From assembly GCA_963816775.1 (NCBI GenBank), contig CAWFLX010000065.1, positions 82,063 through 146,062 of the forward strand: DNA of 64,000 nucleotides, written 5' to 3'. Under the pieces are notes generated by a model, which did not search any database, had not been told where the DNA came from, and saw only the letters and a list, made by a program, of their open reading frames with translations. Within the stretch, counting starts at the first letter, position 1. Each line of letters opens with the position of its first letter. Made by a program: the position numbers and the translations under genes. Source of the stretch: JAFAXD01 sp963816775 (GTDB taxonomy: Bacteria; Pseudomonadota; Alphaproteobacteria; Rhizobiales; Xanthobacteraceae). This document shows, piece after piece, positions 27,018-35,600 of this stretch.

Positions 27018-27152
27018 ATCCTCCTCCGTGACCGTGAGACGATGTTGTTGTCTGGCTCTACGGTCCCCTCGCCTTTCGCCCCGTGTTCCAACTAAACGCT
27101 AAATCGCGCGGGTCTGGAAGGGGCGCTCAAGGCATGGCCCGCCGATCGGCCG

Positions 27153-27746
27153 TTACGGCGCCCGCTGCTGTTTGACCTCGAGCGCACCTGGCTCGAGCGG
27201 ACGCAGCAACTCCGCTTCCGGCCGGCTCAGGTTGAGCCACGCCGACCAGTCGGGCGGGCGCAGCACCACCACCTGGCGGTCGTGATAGGGCGCAACGTCC
27301 GGACCGGGTTGCGTGGTCAGCATGGTGAAGCACGGCGACTGGTCGATCGCATCCGGCCGGACGATGCCGGCGATGCAAAACCATTCCGCGCCCGCGAGGG
27401 TGAAGCGCCATTTGTCCTTGCGCTTCTGCTTTGGATCGGCGGGCGTCGTGAACTCGACGAAGTGTGTCGCCGGAATGAGACAGCGCAGGCTCTTCGCGAA
27501 GCTGCGCTTCTCCGAGCGGAAGTTGAACACCGGCTTCTTGTTGGGTCCGCGCGGCGCCCACACCCGCTCGGTCAGCTCGACGCCCTCGGCAGCGGCGACA
27601 ATAACCGGCGCGGTGTCGCGGATGTGGATCTCATCGCGCGGGGTCAGATCCGGCCCGTTGCCCTGCACGGACAACGGCAGCTTGAGGTGGCTGAACTCCT
27701 CGATATAGCGCTGATAGGGAATGCGATTGCCGTACTCGTTGCACAC
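27153..27746 (-). CDS. SOS response-associated peptidase (SRAP/HMCES-YedK family)
   Basis: The protein has 197 residues. The catalytic Cys is residue 2 (MCNEYGNR), so Met removal exposes the thiol that crosslinks to abasic sites in single-stranded DNA. FNFRSEKRSF corresponds to the Asn/Arg DNA-binding motif, RCLIPATHFVEF holds the catalytic Glu, and PYHDRQVVV holds the His. The motifs differ from the usual NARAET and FYEW forms, which points to a divergent subfamily. It stands alone. Confidence 0.88.
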   Translation of the reverse strand: MCNEYGNRIPYQRYIEEFSHLKLPLSVQGNGPDLTPRDEIHIRDTAPVIVAAAEGVELTERVWAPRGPNKKPVFNFRSEKRSFAKSLRCLIPATHFVEFTTPADPKQKRKDKWRFTLAGAEWFCIAGIVRPDAIDQSPCFTMLTTQPGPDVAPYHDRQVVVLRPPDWSAWLNLSRPEAELLRPLEPGALEVKQQRAP

Positions 27747-27800
27747 GCGCGTGTCACCGCCCGATGCCGGTGCTGGCGGCGTTTACCGCGATCCCGAGCA

Positions 27801-28169
27801 TCATTGCGGAACCGTCATCAGTTCGAGCACGTGACCGTTCGGGTCCTTGAAGTACACGCCACGGCCGCCGTTCCATTCGTTGAGCTTGCCGTCGTCGAGG
27901 CTCCAAGGAGCGCTGCCGTAGGCAAGGCCGGCCTTCTTGATGCGCTTGAAGATTGCGTCGAACTCCGCCTTGCTCACATGAAAGGCATAGTGGTGGCTGT
28001 CAAACGACGTCTCCTCGTCGAACAGCAGCGTCAGCGTCTTGTTGACACGCACCGGCGCGAAATAGTCGCCCTTGCGGCTCACCTTCAAACCGAAGATGCG
28101 CGCGAAAAAGCGGGCGGCGGCCTTCTTGTCGCGCGCCGGGACGATGGTGTGGTTCAGGACAATGGTCAT
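27801..28169 (-). CDS. VOC family protein
   Basis: The 122-residue protein is a single VOC domain. LNHTIVPARDKKAAARFFARIFG opens it, HHYAFHVSKAEFDAIFKRIK gives the second metal position, and YFKDPNGHVLELM the Glu. It may isomerise or cleave a small metabolite, or bind a drug, as many small VOC proteins do. It lies 15 bases downstream of the emrB end region on the same strand. Confidence 0.85.
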   Translation of the reverse strand: MTIVLNHTIVPARDKKAAARFFARIFGLKVSRKGDYFAPVRVNKTLTLLFDEETSFDSHHYAFHVSKAEFDAIFKRIKKAGLAYGSAPWSLDDGKLNEWNGGRGVYFKDPNGHVLELMTVPQ

Positions 28170-28230
28170 TGAACCCTCCTCGTTCAGTGCACGCGCAATC
28201 TAATATCCGATCGCGGCGCCGTAAACGTGG

Positions 28231-29767
28231 TCATTCGACAACCAGCGTGTGGTCCGCGCCGCCGCCGGCGGACGGCTTCTTGAACACGACGAGTAGCAGC
28301 ACCGCGGCGAGCGTTGCGATCATCAGGAGCTTGTAGTCGTCGATATAGGCGATGATCTGCGCCTGCTGGGCGACGATTGCGTCGAGCGCGGCGCGGCCGG
28401 CCGCGGTCACCGGGCTCAACATGTGGGCGATCGCCGGATTGTCGAACTGGCGGTTGACGGCAGTGACGTGCTGGGCAATGTCGGCGTGATTGGCCTGGGT
28501 GTTCTGGGTCAGCAGGCTCGTCACCACCGAGATACCGACACTCGAGCCGATGTTGCGCGAGAGATTGTAGATCCCGGCGCCCTCGGTGCGCTGATCGGGC
28601 GGCAGCGTCGCCAACGTCGCCGAGCTCAGCGGCACGAACAGAAAGCCGAGGCCGGCCCCCTGCACCACCCCGATGACGATGATCTCCGTTTGCGACACAT
28701 CGGGCGTCCATCCGGTCATCGCGTAGAACGACCAGGCCGTGAGCCCGAGGCCGATCGGCGAGCAGGAGGCGCGTATCGAGCCTCCCCACCAGCCGGCCGA
28801 CAAGCATCATGGCCGCCATGGTGCCGATGCCGCGCGGCCCCATCACCAGGCCGGCAGTGACCACCGGATAGTTCATGAGACCTTGCAGATAGGGCGGCTG
28901 CAACGCCATCGAGGCGTAGTACGTGAGGCCAATGATCGCGATGAACAGCGTGCCGGCCGCGAAATTGCGATCCCGGAACAGCGCCGGGCGAACGAACGGC
29001 GCGTCGGCCGTAAAGGTGTGGACCAGGAACAGGTAGAATGCCGAGGCCGCGATGATCGCCTCGATCCAGATCTCGCCGGAGCCGAACCAGTCGAGCTGCT
29101 CGCCGCGGTCGAGCAGGACCTGAAGGGCCCCAATCGCAAGGCTCAACGTGCCGAAGCCGAACCAGTCGAGCTTCGCGACGCTCTTGCGTCCGGACGCCGG
29201 CAGAAACACCAGCATACCGAGGAAGGCGAGCACGCCGACCGGCAGATTGATGTAGAACACGTAGCGCCAGCTGTAGTTTTCGGTGAGCCAGCCGCCGAGC
29301 ACCGGACCGAGCACAGGCCCTGCCATCACGCCAACGCCAAACAGGGCCATCGCGAAACCCTGGCGCTCCGGGGGATAAATCCCGAGCAGCACCGATTGCG
29401 ATAGCGGGACGAGCGCGGCGCCGAACATGCCCTGCAGGATCCGGAACAGCACGATCTCGACCAGCGACTGCGCCATGCCGCAGAGCATGGAGGCGACGGT
29501 GAAGCCCGCGACGCAGACGAGAAACAGCGGCTTGACGCCAAAGCGGCCGGCCAGATACCCGGTCGGCGGCGTCATGATCGCGGCCGCCGCGATGTAGGAG
29601 GTCAACACCCACGCAATCTGGTCCTGACTGGCCGAGACGCTGCCTTGAATGTACGGCAGCGCCACGTTGGCGATGGTGGTGTCGAGCGCCTGCATCAGCG
29701 TCGCCAGGATCACGCACGCGGTGATCCCGGCCCGGTTGCTGCTGCCGGCTGCGAGGTCTTGGGCCAT
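28231..29767 (-). pseudogene. emrB: DHA2-family MFS efflux permease (EmrB-like), one frameshift
   Basis: The N-terminal frame (ATG at 29767) has LDTTIANVALPYIQGS, the DHA2 motif, and GPVLGPVLGGWLTENYSWRYVFYINLPVG. It breaks near 28757 after LDTRLLLA. The next frame continues IGLGLTAWSFYAMTGW to VVFKKPSAGGGADHTLVVE. Together they give a standard transporter of about 510 residues with 14 helices. One base more or less in GCTCGCCGATCGG repairs it. The start directly follows the emrA stop, so the two form an operon. Confidence 0.9.
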
Positions 29768-30991
29768 TTAGGCACCTTTCTCCGACCGGCCGAGCAGCCC
29801 CGACAGGAAGTGCGGCAGGCCGCGCGCGTGGCCGGTATCGACGTCGACCTCGACACTCATTCCGGCGCGCAGCGGCGGGCGACTCTGGTCGCTGGTGTCA
29901 ACGCGCACCCGCACCGGAATCCGCTGCACCACCTTGACCCAGTTGCCGCTGGTGTTCTGCGCCGGCAACAACTGGAATTCCTGTGCGGCAGCCGGGCTGA
30001 TGCTCTCCACGGTGCCGTGCCATTCGAGGTCAGGATAGGTGTCGACGCTCACCGCGACCTGCTGTCCGGTCCGGACGTAGGTCAGCTGTGTTTCCTTAGG
30101 ATTGGCGTCGACCCAGACGTGGTCGGTCGCAACCAGATAGAACGCCGTGGTCGACGCCGCGAGATACTTGCCGGGCGCGATCGACGGCACATTGGTCGCG
30201 ATACCGGCGAACGGCGCCTTCACCACGGTATGGTTGAGCTGGCGCGCGGCTTCGTCGCGCTGCGCGACCGCGTCGCGATAGCGCGGGTGCTGCTCGACCG
30301 CGACATCCGGGTCGCCGTTGAGGTTGGCGACGACCGCGGCCTGCTGCTGCTTGAGCGAGGCGAGCTTCTGTTGTGCCGCCTGCAGGTTGCGGTGCGCGGT
30401 GTCGAACGTCTGCTGCGACGCGAAGCCCTTGCCGGTCAGTTCCTGCTGACGGTGGAACTCGGTCGTGTAGTAGTCGATATCGTCCTGCGCCTGCTTGATC
30501 TGCGCCTGCATGTCCTGGTAGTTCGCCTTGAGCGCGTTGAGATCGTTGCGCACGATACCGACCTGCGCCTCGGCGCGGTCGAGCGCGTAGCGGAACGGCA
30601 GGTCATCGAGGCGATAGAGCACCTGGCCGGCGTCGACATGCTGGTTCTCGGTTACGTCGACCTCTTTCACGATCCCCGAGACGTCGGTCGAGACGCCGAC
30701 CTTGTCGGCTTCGACGTAGGCGTCGTCGGTCGACATCACCGCACCGCCGGCGACGTACCAGTAGGAGCCGGCGATCAGGGCGAGCGGCAGCAGCGCAAAC
30801 AACGCCCAGCGGGTCCAGCGCTGGCGTAGGGAGCGCGGGGTCTTCGTGGGCACCGCGGATTGACGTCGCGGCGACGGCACGTGCGGCAGCTCGATCGGAG
30901 GATTTGGCTTCGCGGCCGGCGCCTCGCCTGTCACCAGGTGAGGCGCGATCGGTCCGCCGCCGGCGGGCGCAGCCTCTTCTTCGGCGGCCAT
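29768..30991 (-). CDS. emrA: Membrane fusion protein of multidrug efflux (EmrA/HlyD family)
   Basis: The protein has a cytoplasmic Pro-rich N-terminus, one membrane helix (LFALLPLALIAGSYWYVAGG), and the lipoyl half VSTDVSGIVKEVDVTENQ. A long coiled coil, PFAGIATNVPSIAPG and a beta-barrel region follow. It links EmrB to an outer-membrane channel. The start is uncertain: the frame extends to 31060, but the ATG at 31029 (MSKIQPINRLVG, another frame) looks native and would join by a small frameshift. I give the internal ATG (MAAEEEAAPAGG). Confidence 0.88.
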   Translation of the reverse strand: MAAEEEAAPAGGGPIAPHLVTGEAPAAKPNPPIELPHVPSPRRQSAVPTKTPRSLRQRWTRWALFALLPLALIAGSYWYVAGGAVMSTDDAYVEADKVGVSTDVSGIVKEVDVTENQHVDAGQVLYRLDDLPFRYALDRAEAQVGIVRNDLNALKANYQDMQAQIKQAQDDIDYYTTEFHRQQELTGKGFASQQTFDTAHRNLQAAQQKLASLKQQQAAVVANLNGDPDVAVEQHPRYRDAVAQRDEAARQLNHTVVKAPFAGIATNVPSIAPGKYLAASTTAFYLVATDHVWVDANPKETQLTYVRTGQQVAVSVDTYPDLEWHGTVESISPAAAQEFQLLPAQNTSGNWVKVVQRIPVRVRVDTSDQSRPPLRAGMSVEVDVDTGHARGLPHFLSGLLGRSEKGA

Positions 30992-31040
30992 GCGCCGACA
31001 AGCCGATTGATCGGTTGAATCTTGGACATTGCAACATTCC

Positions 31041-31493
31041 TTACGCAGCCGCGTCGGCAAGCCGCCGGCTGCTCACATTTTCCTTCATCTGGCGCAGACC
31101 AATGGCCATCGCCTCCAGCACGGACGGATCGATGCCCTTGGTGATGATCTTGTGCAGCCGCGCCCGCTCCACGCTCAACGCGCGCAGAACGGCGTCGGCA
31201 GCCGGCGTCAGTCGCAGCCGCCATATGCGCCGGTCCGTGGGGTCGATGCAGCGCTTGACGAGGCCGAGCGCCTCAAGCCGGTCGACCAGGCGCGCGACCG
31301 TCATCGGCGTGACTTCCGCGATCGCGGCGAGTTCGTTCTGGGACAAGTCGGCCTTGCGCTCGAGGCGCGCCAGAATGATCCACTGGGCCCGCGTGAGGCC
31401 GTGCGCCTGCGCGACCTGATCCGCGTAGGTCCGCATCTGGCGCGCAGCGTCAGACAGCAGGACCAGCAAATCGTTTCCGACATTGGTGGACAT
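31041..31493 (-). CDS. MarR family transcriptional regulator
   Basis: The 150-residue winged-helix repressor reads LTRAQWIILARLERKADLSQ, then IAEVTPMTVARLVDRLEALG (recognition helix) and the wing RCIDPTDRRIWRLRLT. It is the first gene of the marR-emrA-emrB operon and most likely represses it until a drug or phenolic ligand binds. A candidate operator lies about 75 bases upstream of its start. Confidence 0.92.
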   Translation of the reverse strand: MSTNVGNDLLVLLSDAARQMRTYADQVAQAHGLTRAQWIILARLERKADLSQNELAAIAEVTPMTVARLVDRLEALGLVKRCIDPTDRRIWRLRLTPAADAVLRALSVERARLHKIITKGIDPSVLEAMAIGLRQMKENVSSRRLADAAA

Positions 31494-31563
31494 CGTTCAC
31501 CCCTCGGGTTCCCCGTTACCGGTCGGCGCGGACTGCGCCGGACTTCCTTAAGCAACGATAATG

Positions 31564-31575
31564 TAAGCTTGCTTA
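31564..31575. promoter_or_regulatory. Candidate MarR operator TAAGCTTGCTTA
   Basis: TAAGC-TT-GCTTA is a palindrome in the promoter region of the marR-emrAB operon, with a second half site (TTAAGCAA) 15 bases to the left. AT-rich palindromes of this size are typical MarR-family targets. Assignment is by position only. Confidence 0.4.
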
Positions 31576-31684
31576 TGATCTTGGCTAGATTACGGCGCGT
31601 GCAAAATTGCAATCCTGACCTCAGGGTCCGGCATCGCGGTAAGGGGAAACACTTGAAGAGACAGTAAATTGCCGGCGCCGGCGA

Positions 31685-32242
31685 TTACCTCAGCTCGGTC
31701 AGAAGATCCGCGCACGCGGCCGTCAGACTGGCGCGCTTGCGCGGCAACTCGTCGAGCACCAGCAGGCTTTGCCCAAAAATGAAGGCGTAGAACAGGACGG
31801 CGCGCGCCTGCGCGTCCTCGCTCGAAAGGCCGAGCTGGCGGTAGAGCTGCGCGACGTTCTGCAGGCGCGCCGCGTCCACGCTCGCGACCGCCGCGGCCGC
31901 GGCCTTGTCGGTGCGCGCCCACTGCCGGATCGCGAGCTCGATCGCCATGCCCTGTGGATTGAGCCGCTCGGAATAAAGCTTGATTACGGATTTCAATCGC
32001 TCGCGCGCGTCTTCATCGCCGAGCCTGGTCTGCGCCTCGACCGCCGCGATGCGGCCACGCGTCCAGGTCTCAAGCAGCGCATCGAGCAGCGCGCGGCGGT
32101 CCTTGAAGCGCCGGTAGAACCCGCCCTTGGTGATCCCGAGCCGGCCAGCCAGCACTTCGACCCGCACGCCCTCGACGCCGGCGCGGCCGATCTCCTTGAG
32201 CCCGGCCTCGATCCACATGTCGCGCCCGTCGGTCTCTTTCAT
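31685..32242 (-). CDS. TetR family transcriptional regulator
   Basis: The 185-residue protein has an N-terminal HTH: GRAGVEGVRVEVLAGRLGITKGGFYRRF is the classic TetR pattern, with the recognition helix at TKGGFYRRF. A divergent helical ligand domain follows. The ATG at 32242 is preceded by GAGG. It is divergent from the Rieske dioxygenase gene, and two palindromic operators lie between them. It very likely represses both until a substrate arrives. Confidence 0.92.
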   Translation of the reverse strand: MKETDGRDMWIEAGLKEIGRAGVEGVRVEVLAGRLGITKGGFYRRFKDRRALLDALLETWTRGRIAAVEAQTRLGDEDARERLKSVIKLYSERLNPQGMAIELAIRQWARTDKAAAAAVASVDAARLQNVAQLYRQLGLSSEDAQARAVLFYAFIFGQSLLVLDELPRKRASLTAACADLLTELR

Positions 32243-32262
32243 TCGCACCTCAACAAATCTTG

Positions 32263-32276
32263 ATACGGCGCCGTAT
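32263..32276. promoter_or_regulatory. TetR operator 1, ATACGGCGCCGTAT
   Basis: This perfect 14-bp palindrome lies 20 bases upstream of the tetR start. It shares the half site GATACGG with the second operator, so the regulator probably binds both as dimers. Confidence 0.65.
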
Positions 32277-32294
32277 TGACACCCCGGCAGCGGC

Positions 32295-32312
32295 TGATAC
32301 GGTACCGTATCA
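32295..32312. promoter_or_regulatory. TetR operator 2, TGATACGGTACCGTATCA
   Basis: This perfect 18-bp palindrome lies midway between tetR and the dioxygenase gene. It has the same GATACGG half site as operator 1, with centres 34 bases apart. Confidence 0.7.
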
Positions 32313-32432
32313 AGACGACGAGCTTGGTGCAAAGCCCCGGGGCGGAATCGCCGGCCGCCGCGGAGCGCCGAACGCCATGCGTATCTCGCCCCAACTCGTG
32401 CGCCCGCCGGCACGCAGAACGAGGAGACGTCG

Positions 32433-33659
32433 ATGGACCGGCAACGCCAGATCGATCTCTTGAACCGCCTGCTGCACTACGTCGAGACCAGAACAACCTG
32501 CCTCGCCGAAGCGCCATGGCGAAACGACGTCGCGGTCTACACCGATCCGGAACATCTGGCGCACGAGCAGAAGCTCCTGTTCCGCCAACATCCGATCCTG
32601 ATGGGCTTTGCCTCGGACTGGCCGACAGCCGGCGCGTTCCGCACCGACGATTTCGCGGGCCTCCCGATCCTCATCGTGCGCGGGCGCGACAACCAGCTGC
32701 GGGGATTCCTCAACGTGTGCCGTCATCGCGGCGCCCAGGTGGCGAAGGGCTGCGGCGAGGCGCGGGTGTTTTCCTGCCCCTACCATGCCTGGACCTATGA
32801 CCTCGCCGGTCAGGTGACCGGCATTCCACACGAAGCGTCATTTCCGGACGTGCGCCAGGAGCGGCCTTCGCTCACCGCCCTGCCCTTGTGCGAGAAGCAC
32901 GGCCTCGTGTGGGTGATCCCGACGCCGGCTGCTGATGGTTGCGCGAGCTTCGACATCGATCCTTGGCTCGGCGGGCTCGGGCCTGAACTCGCCTCTTACG
33001 GTTTTGCGTCCTGGGTCTTTTACGACAAGCGCGTGATCCCCGAGACGATGAACTGGAAGCTCATCGTCGACACGTTTCACGAGGGCTATCACATCGGTTT
33101 CCTGCACAAGGAGTCGCTGCGCCCGATCCTGCACGGCAACGTCGCGGACTTCGAGCCATTCGGCCGCAACCATCGCCTCACCTTCCCGCGCAAGAAGCTC
33201 GAGCGCCTCAAGGCCGAGCCGGAGGCGAGCTGGGACCTGATGTGGAACACGACGGTGATCTACTCGCTGTTCCCCAACACGATCCTGATGCTGCAAGGCG
33301 ACCACGTCGAGCTGTCGCGCGTGTTCCCGTGCGAAGGCCGCGTCGATCGCGCGGTGATGGAGCTTTCGCTCTACATCCCCCGCGCGCCGGTCACGCAGGA
33401 CGAGCGCACCCATTGGGACAAGAACATGCAGCTTGTCCTCGACATCGTCACCGGCGAGGATTTTCCGGCCGGCCGCAGCATCCAGCTCGGGCTGACCTCG
33501 GGCGCGCAGACCCACACGGTGTTCGGCCGCAACGAGCCCGCGATGATCCACTATCATCAGCAAATGCTTGATTTTATGGGTCTTACTTCAAAGGAAAGGA
33601 GCCGTCATACAGCTAAGCCTACGGGGAAAAGGGAGCTTGAGCTGTTAGCCTCGCGCTAG
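32433..33659 (+). CDS. Rieske 2Fe-2S aromatic-ring-hydroxylating dioxygenase alpha subunit, 3' end replaced by island insertion
   Basis: The Rieske cluster ligands are C96-x-H98 (CRHRG) and C115-x-x-H118 (CPYHAW). The mononuclear iron site is in DTFHEGYHIGFLH (H216, H220). The enzyme would hydroxylate an aromatic or quaternary-amine substrate with electrons from a reductase that is not in the window. At 33547 the gene enters the 21-bp attachment sequence. From residue 379 on, 30 island-encoded residues replace the native 17, which lie at 56819-56871. The rejoined gene would encode 395 residues. The modified protein may still fold. It is divergent from tetR. Confidence 0.92.
   Translation: MDRQRQIDLLNRLLHYVETRTTCLAEAPWRNDVAVYTDPEHLAHEQKLLFRQHPILMGFASDWPTAGAFRTDDFAGLPILIVRGRDNQLRGFLNVCRHRGAQVAKGCGEARVFSCPYHAWTYDLAGQVTGIPHEASFPDVRQERPSLTALPLCEKHGLVWVIPTPAADGCASFDIDPWLGGLGPELASYGFASWVFYDKRVIPETMNWKLIVDTFHEGYHIGFLHKESLRPILHGNVADFEPFGRNHRLTFPRKKLERLKAEPEASWDLMWNTTVIYSLFPNTILMLQGDHVELSRVFPCEGRVDRAVMELSLYIPRAPVTQDERTHWDKNMQLVLDIVTGEDFPAGRSIQLGLTSGAQTHTVFGRNEPAMIHYHQQMLDFMGLTSKERSRHTAKPTGKRELELLASR
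33547..33567 (+). other. Left attachment site of the genomic island (attL)
   Basis: The 21-bp sequence T+CCACTATCATCAGCAAATGC is repeated exactly at 56798-56818. It encodes the IHYHQQM region of the dioxygenase. The island between the two copies is about 23.25 kb. Confidence 0.9.
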
Positions 33660-34103
33660 GCATCAACACGAAGGGAAATAGTGGTCGGGGACATTGCCGT
33701 CGCGCGCCCCACAATATTTCCCATCCGCTACCCTATTTTAAAATGAATTAAGTCATTGAACGCGCTTAATCTTTTATCACTGACACGTCATCTACGGTGG
33801 TGCTTCAACTCAACCTGCTTGGCACCTGTTCTGAGCGGGGGCTTTCTCAGCGCGGTGAACTCGGAGCGAGGCTGCCTACCTGCTAACTGTCTAACTCCTT
33901 GCCATACACATATTGCCTTAGCTCTTGCGCCATACATCCCTAAAAGCGACCCGGCCTTCGCCTACAAGTACCCGTGGCCTCGCCAAATAGGTAGCCTGCG
34001 CTCCTAGCTATTTGCGCTTGGAGCCTCCTTTTTCGCGGCGCAGCTTGCCGCGTTATCGGCGGGCCCAGCGGCGGCTTTTGCTTGGGTGCCATAAGCATCA
34101 AAG
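33660..34103. other. Left end of island, no supported gene
   Basis: An open frame at 33756-34007 has no ribosome-binding site and runs into composite repeat copy 1, so I do not accept it. Otherwise the stretch holds AT-rich and repeat-derived DNA. Confidence 0.5.
33935..34035. repeat. Island composite repeat, copy 1
   Basis: It reads AGCGACCCGGCCTTCGCC, then GTGGCCTCGCC, AGGTAGCCTGCGCTCCT and GCGCTTGGAGCCTCCTTTT. It is nearly identical to copy 5 at 40884. Confidence 0.8.
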
Positions 34104-34129
34104 AAAAAGCCCAGCCGCGTGGCCGGGCT
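34104..34129 (-). terminator. Terminator after the Trp-rich microprotein gene
   Basis: On the minus strand, AGCCCGGCC-ACGC-GGCTGGGCT pairs with one mismatch and is followed by TTTTTC. Confidence 0.75.
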
Positions 34130-34242
34130 TAGAAGCCTATCTCGCGCATTGCCAACGCGAGCAACTCACCGCTAACGACCGAAATGGCCATCCACCAAAT
34201 CATGACTTTCAAGTCGGCCCACCACTCGCCCCACTCGCTCAT
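34129..34242 (-). CDS. Trp-rich single-pass membrane microprotein (37 aa)
   Basis: MSEWGEWWADLKVMIWWMAI opens a 37-residue protein with one hydrophobic helix and five Trp, ending LLALAMREIGF. The support is a strong GGGAGGGG site 5 bases before the ATG and a terminator that begins at its stop codon. No family is recognised. It could insert in the inner membrane. Confidence 0.5.
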   Translation of the reverse strand: MSEWGEWWADLKVMIWWMAISVVSGELLALAMREIGF

Positions 34243-34326
34243 ACGCCCCTCCCAAACCCACAGGCCATTGACAATTCGCATTGCGGCGTAAATGCGAGCC
34301 TTGGATTGGAAGCACCTGCTTTGAGC

Positions 34327-34357
34327 AAAAAAAAGCCCAGCCAACCCGGGCTGGGCT
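34327..34357 (-). terminator. Strong rho-independent terminator
   Basis: On the minus strand, GCCCAGCC-CGGGTT-GGCTGGGC is followed by eight T residues. It closes transcripts entering from the hypothetical gene at 34662 and separates them from the microprotein gene. Confidence 0.85.
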
Positions 34358-34438
34358 AGGTCGGAGGAAAACGATCCGAGGGCGCGTCGAATCGCCCACG
34401 GACCAAAAGCAGCATACGCGCCGCCATCTGTCGGCGGC

Positions 34439-34452
34439 GTGACGCAGGTCAC
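34439..34452. promoter_or_regulatory. CRP/FNR-type palindrome GTGACGCAGGTCAC
   Basis: It has GTGA and TCAC half sites with 6-base spacing and is followed by A (TCACA). It is one of five such sites on the island. Confidence 0.4.
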
Positions 34453-34661
34453 ATGCTGTCTACTGTTCAAGACCTCCATCCCCGCCCGAAGTCTTTAGTT
34501 TGGTAGGGATATGTCCGGTTTGCAAAAAATACGTGCGACTCCCGAGAGTTAGCGAGACGTCACGCAGTATCTGCGGCGTAGCTTTCTGAATTTTCGGCCG
34601 CAACCGCCCAGTTTTCCGCGCCAGCCTCTGATCGCCAATTTTCAATATCCGCGTTGTAGCG

Positions 34662-35108
34662 CTAGAGACTCGGTTCGAAGTCGCAACGCGATTTCATGTG
34701 CTTCCGGTTTGGCCACTTCTTTTCTAAGTTAGCCACGCGTTCGATCAAATGCCGTGTAAGCAAAGGCTTCGTCTCTGCGCTCAGATTGCTCTGCGCGACA
34801 ACCTTGCAGATTAAGGCATACAGTCTGTCGTAATCACCAGGCCAGTCGTCGGTTTCGTGCTTGACGACTGTTCTTGTGATCCGCGCTAACAGCGAACGAC
34901 TTAGCTCATCAATCGGCTCGCCGGTTGACTGAGTCTTCGCGTGACTGATTTCAGGATTTAATTCTGCTACCGAGAAAAAATCAAATTCTTGCGACCTGTC
35001 GTCCAATGTCGCCCCCCACCTGTCCCCCTCAGACAACAAACAATAACAAATTGCTCCCGACAAAACGATTATACTCGAAATATTTTTTGTGTTGCCAGAA
35101 TCACACAT
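34662..35108 (-). CDS. Hypothetical protein with N-terminal membrane helix
   Basis: From the ATG at 35108 the protein has 148 residues: a short hydrophobic stretch (SSIIVLSGAICYCLL) and then a polar helical domain (ELSRSLLARITRTVVKHE, YDRLYALICKVVAQSNL). Base composition is clearly lower in GC than in the host. No family is recognised. The frame continues to 35336, but the added residues look non-native, and neither start has a good ribosome-binding site. Confidence 0.4.
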   Translation of the reverse strand: MCDSGNTKNISSIIVLSGAICYCLLSEGDRWGATLDDRSQEFDFFSVAELNPEISHAKTQSTGEPIDELSRSLLARITRTVVKHETDDWPGDYDRLYALICKVVAQSNLSAETKPLLTRHLIERVANLEKKWPNRKHMKSRCDFEPSL

Positions 35109-35275
35109 CGCACAAGTGTTGCTGATTTGCGCTAGTTGCAGGCCGTTTGTGAAGCCTACCGGAACAGGTTTTACCTGACGGGATTGACGATATGCCCTGG
35201 CGCCATCCGCCACGGGGCGGACGCGCGTAAAGCTAATGATCGCCTTCTTATGTCTGCACACCCGAGCTAACAGCC

Positions 35276-35491
35276 ATGCCACCTTCTGCAGAGGACTGTC
35301 GCGCCAAGGCATTTCAATGTGCCGAATTGGCATCAAAGACCAGGGACCGTTTCAGCAAGCGCCTTTTGGAGCAAACAGCCGAACAATGGAATGTGCTCGC
35401 TGTCGGCGCTGAACAATACGAACTAGCAACAAGTGGGGTCCCGCAAATGAACGACGCAAATGGGTTCCCAAGCCTTCGGGGGCTCGCCTAA
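35276..35491 (+). CDS. Small Rhizobiales protein, 3' end replaced by repeat
   Basis: The N-terminal 45 residues (AEDCRAKAFQCAELASKTRD, LLEQTAEQWNVLA) match a widespread uncharacterised Rhizobiales small helical protein with an EYR-A-EECxxLA-type pattern. The last residues (FPSLRGLA) come from composite repeat copy 2, so the native end is lost or altered. Confidence 0.5.
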   Translation: MPPSAEDCRAKAFQCAELASKTRDRFSKRLLEQTAEQWNVLAVGAEQYELATSGVPQMNDANGFPSLRGLA

Positions 35492-35600
35492 TAGGCGTGG
35501 CCTGGTGCCTAGGCATTATCGCTTGGAGCCTCCCTTATTGCACTACTTCGCTTGTCGCGCGCGCCGCGATTGACCACACCGCCGCGCTCTTCTTCGCCCT
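35480..35600. repeat. Island composite repeat, copy 2
   Basis: It carries the long right module (AATAGGCGTGGCCTGGTGCC, AGGCATTATCGCTTGGAGCC, TTGTCGCGCGCGCCGCGATT). In this copy the module continues directly into a PEP-CTERM coding tail on the minus strand, which shows where that module came from. Confidence 0.8.

Larger units (their letters stand above)
34243..34661. other. Gap holding a terminator and a CRP-like site
   Basis: No gene with a ribosome-binding site is seen. It contains the terminator at 34327 and a GTGA-N6-TCAC palindrome at 34439. Confidence 0.5.

Noticed and set aside
33756..34007. Open frame of 83 codons at the left end of the island
   Set aside because: It has no ribosome-binding site, no family resemblance, and its second half is repeat sequence.
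34600..34700. tRNA-like sequence (CGGTTCGAAGTC) near 34670
   Set aside because: No acceptor stem or cloverleaf can be formed around it. No tRNA was found in the window.
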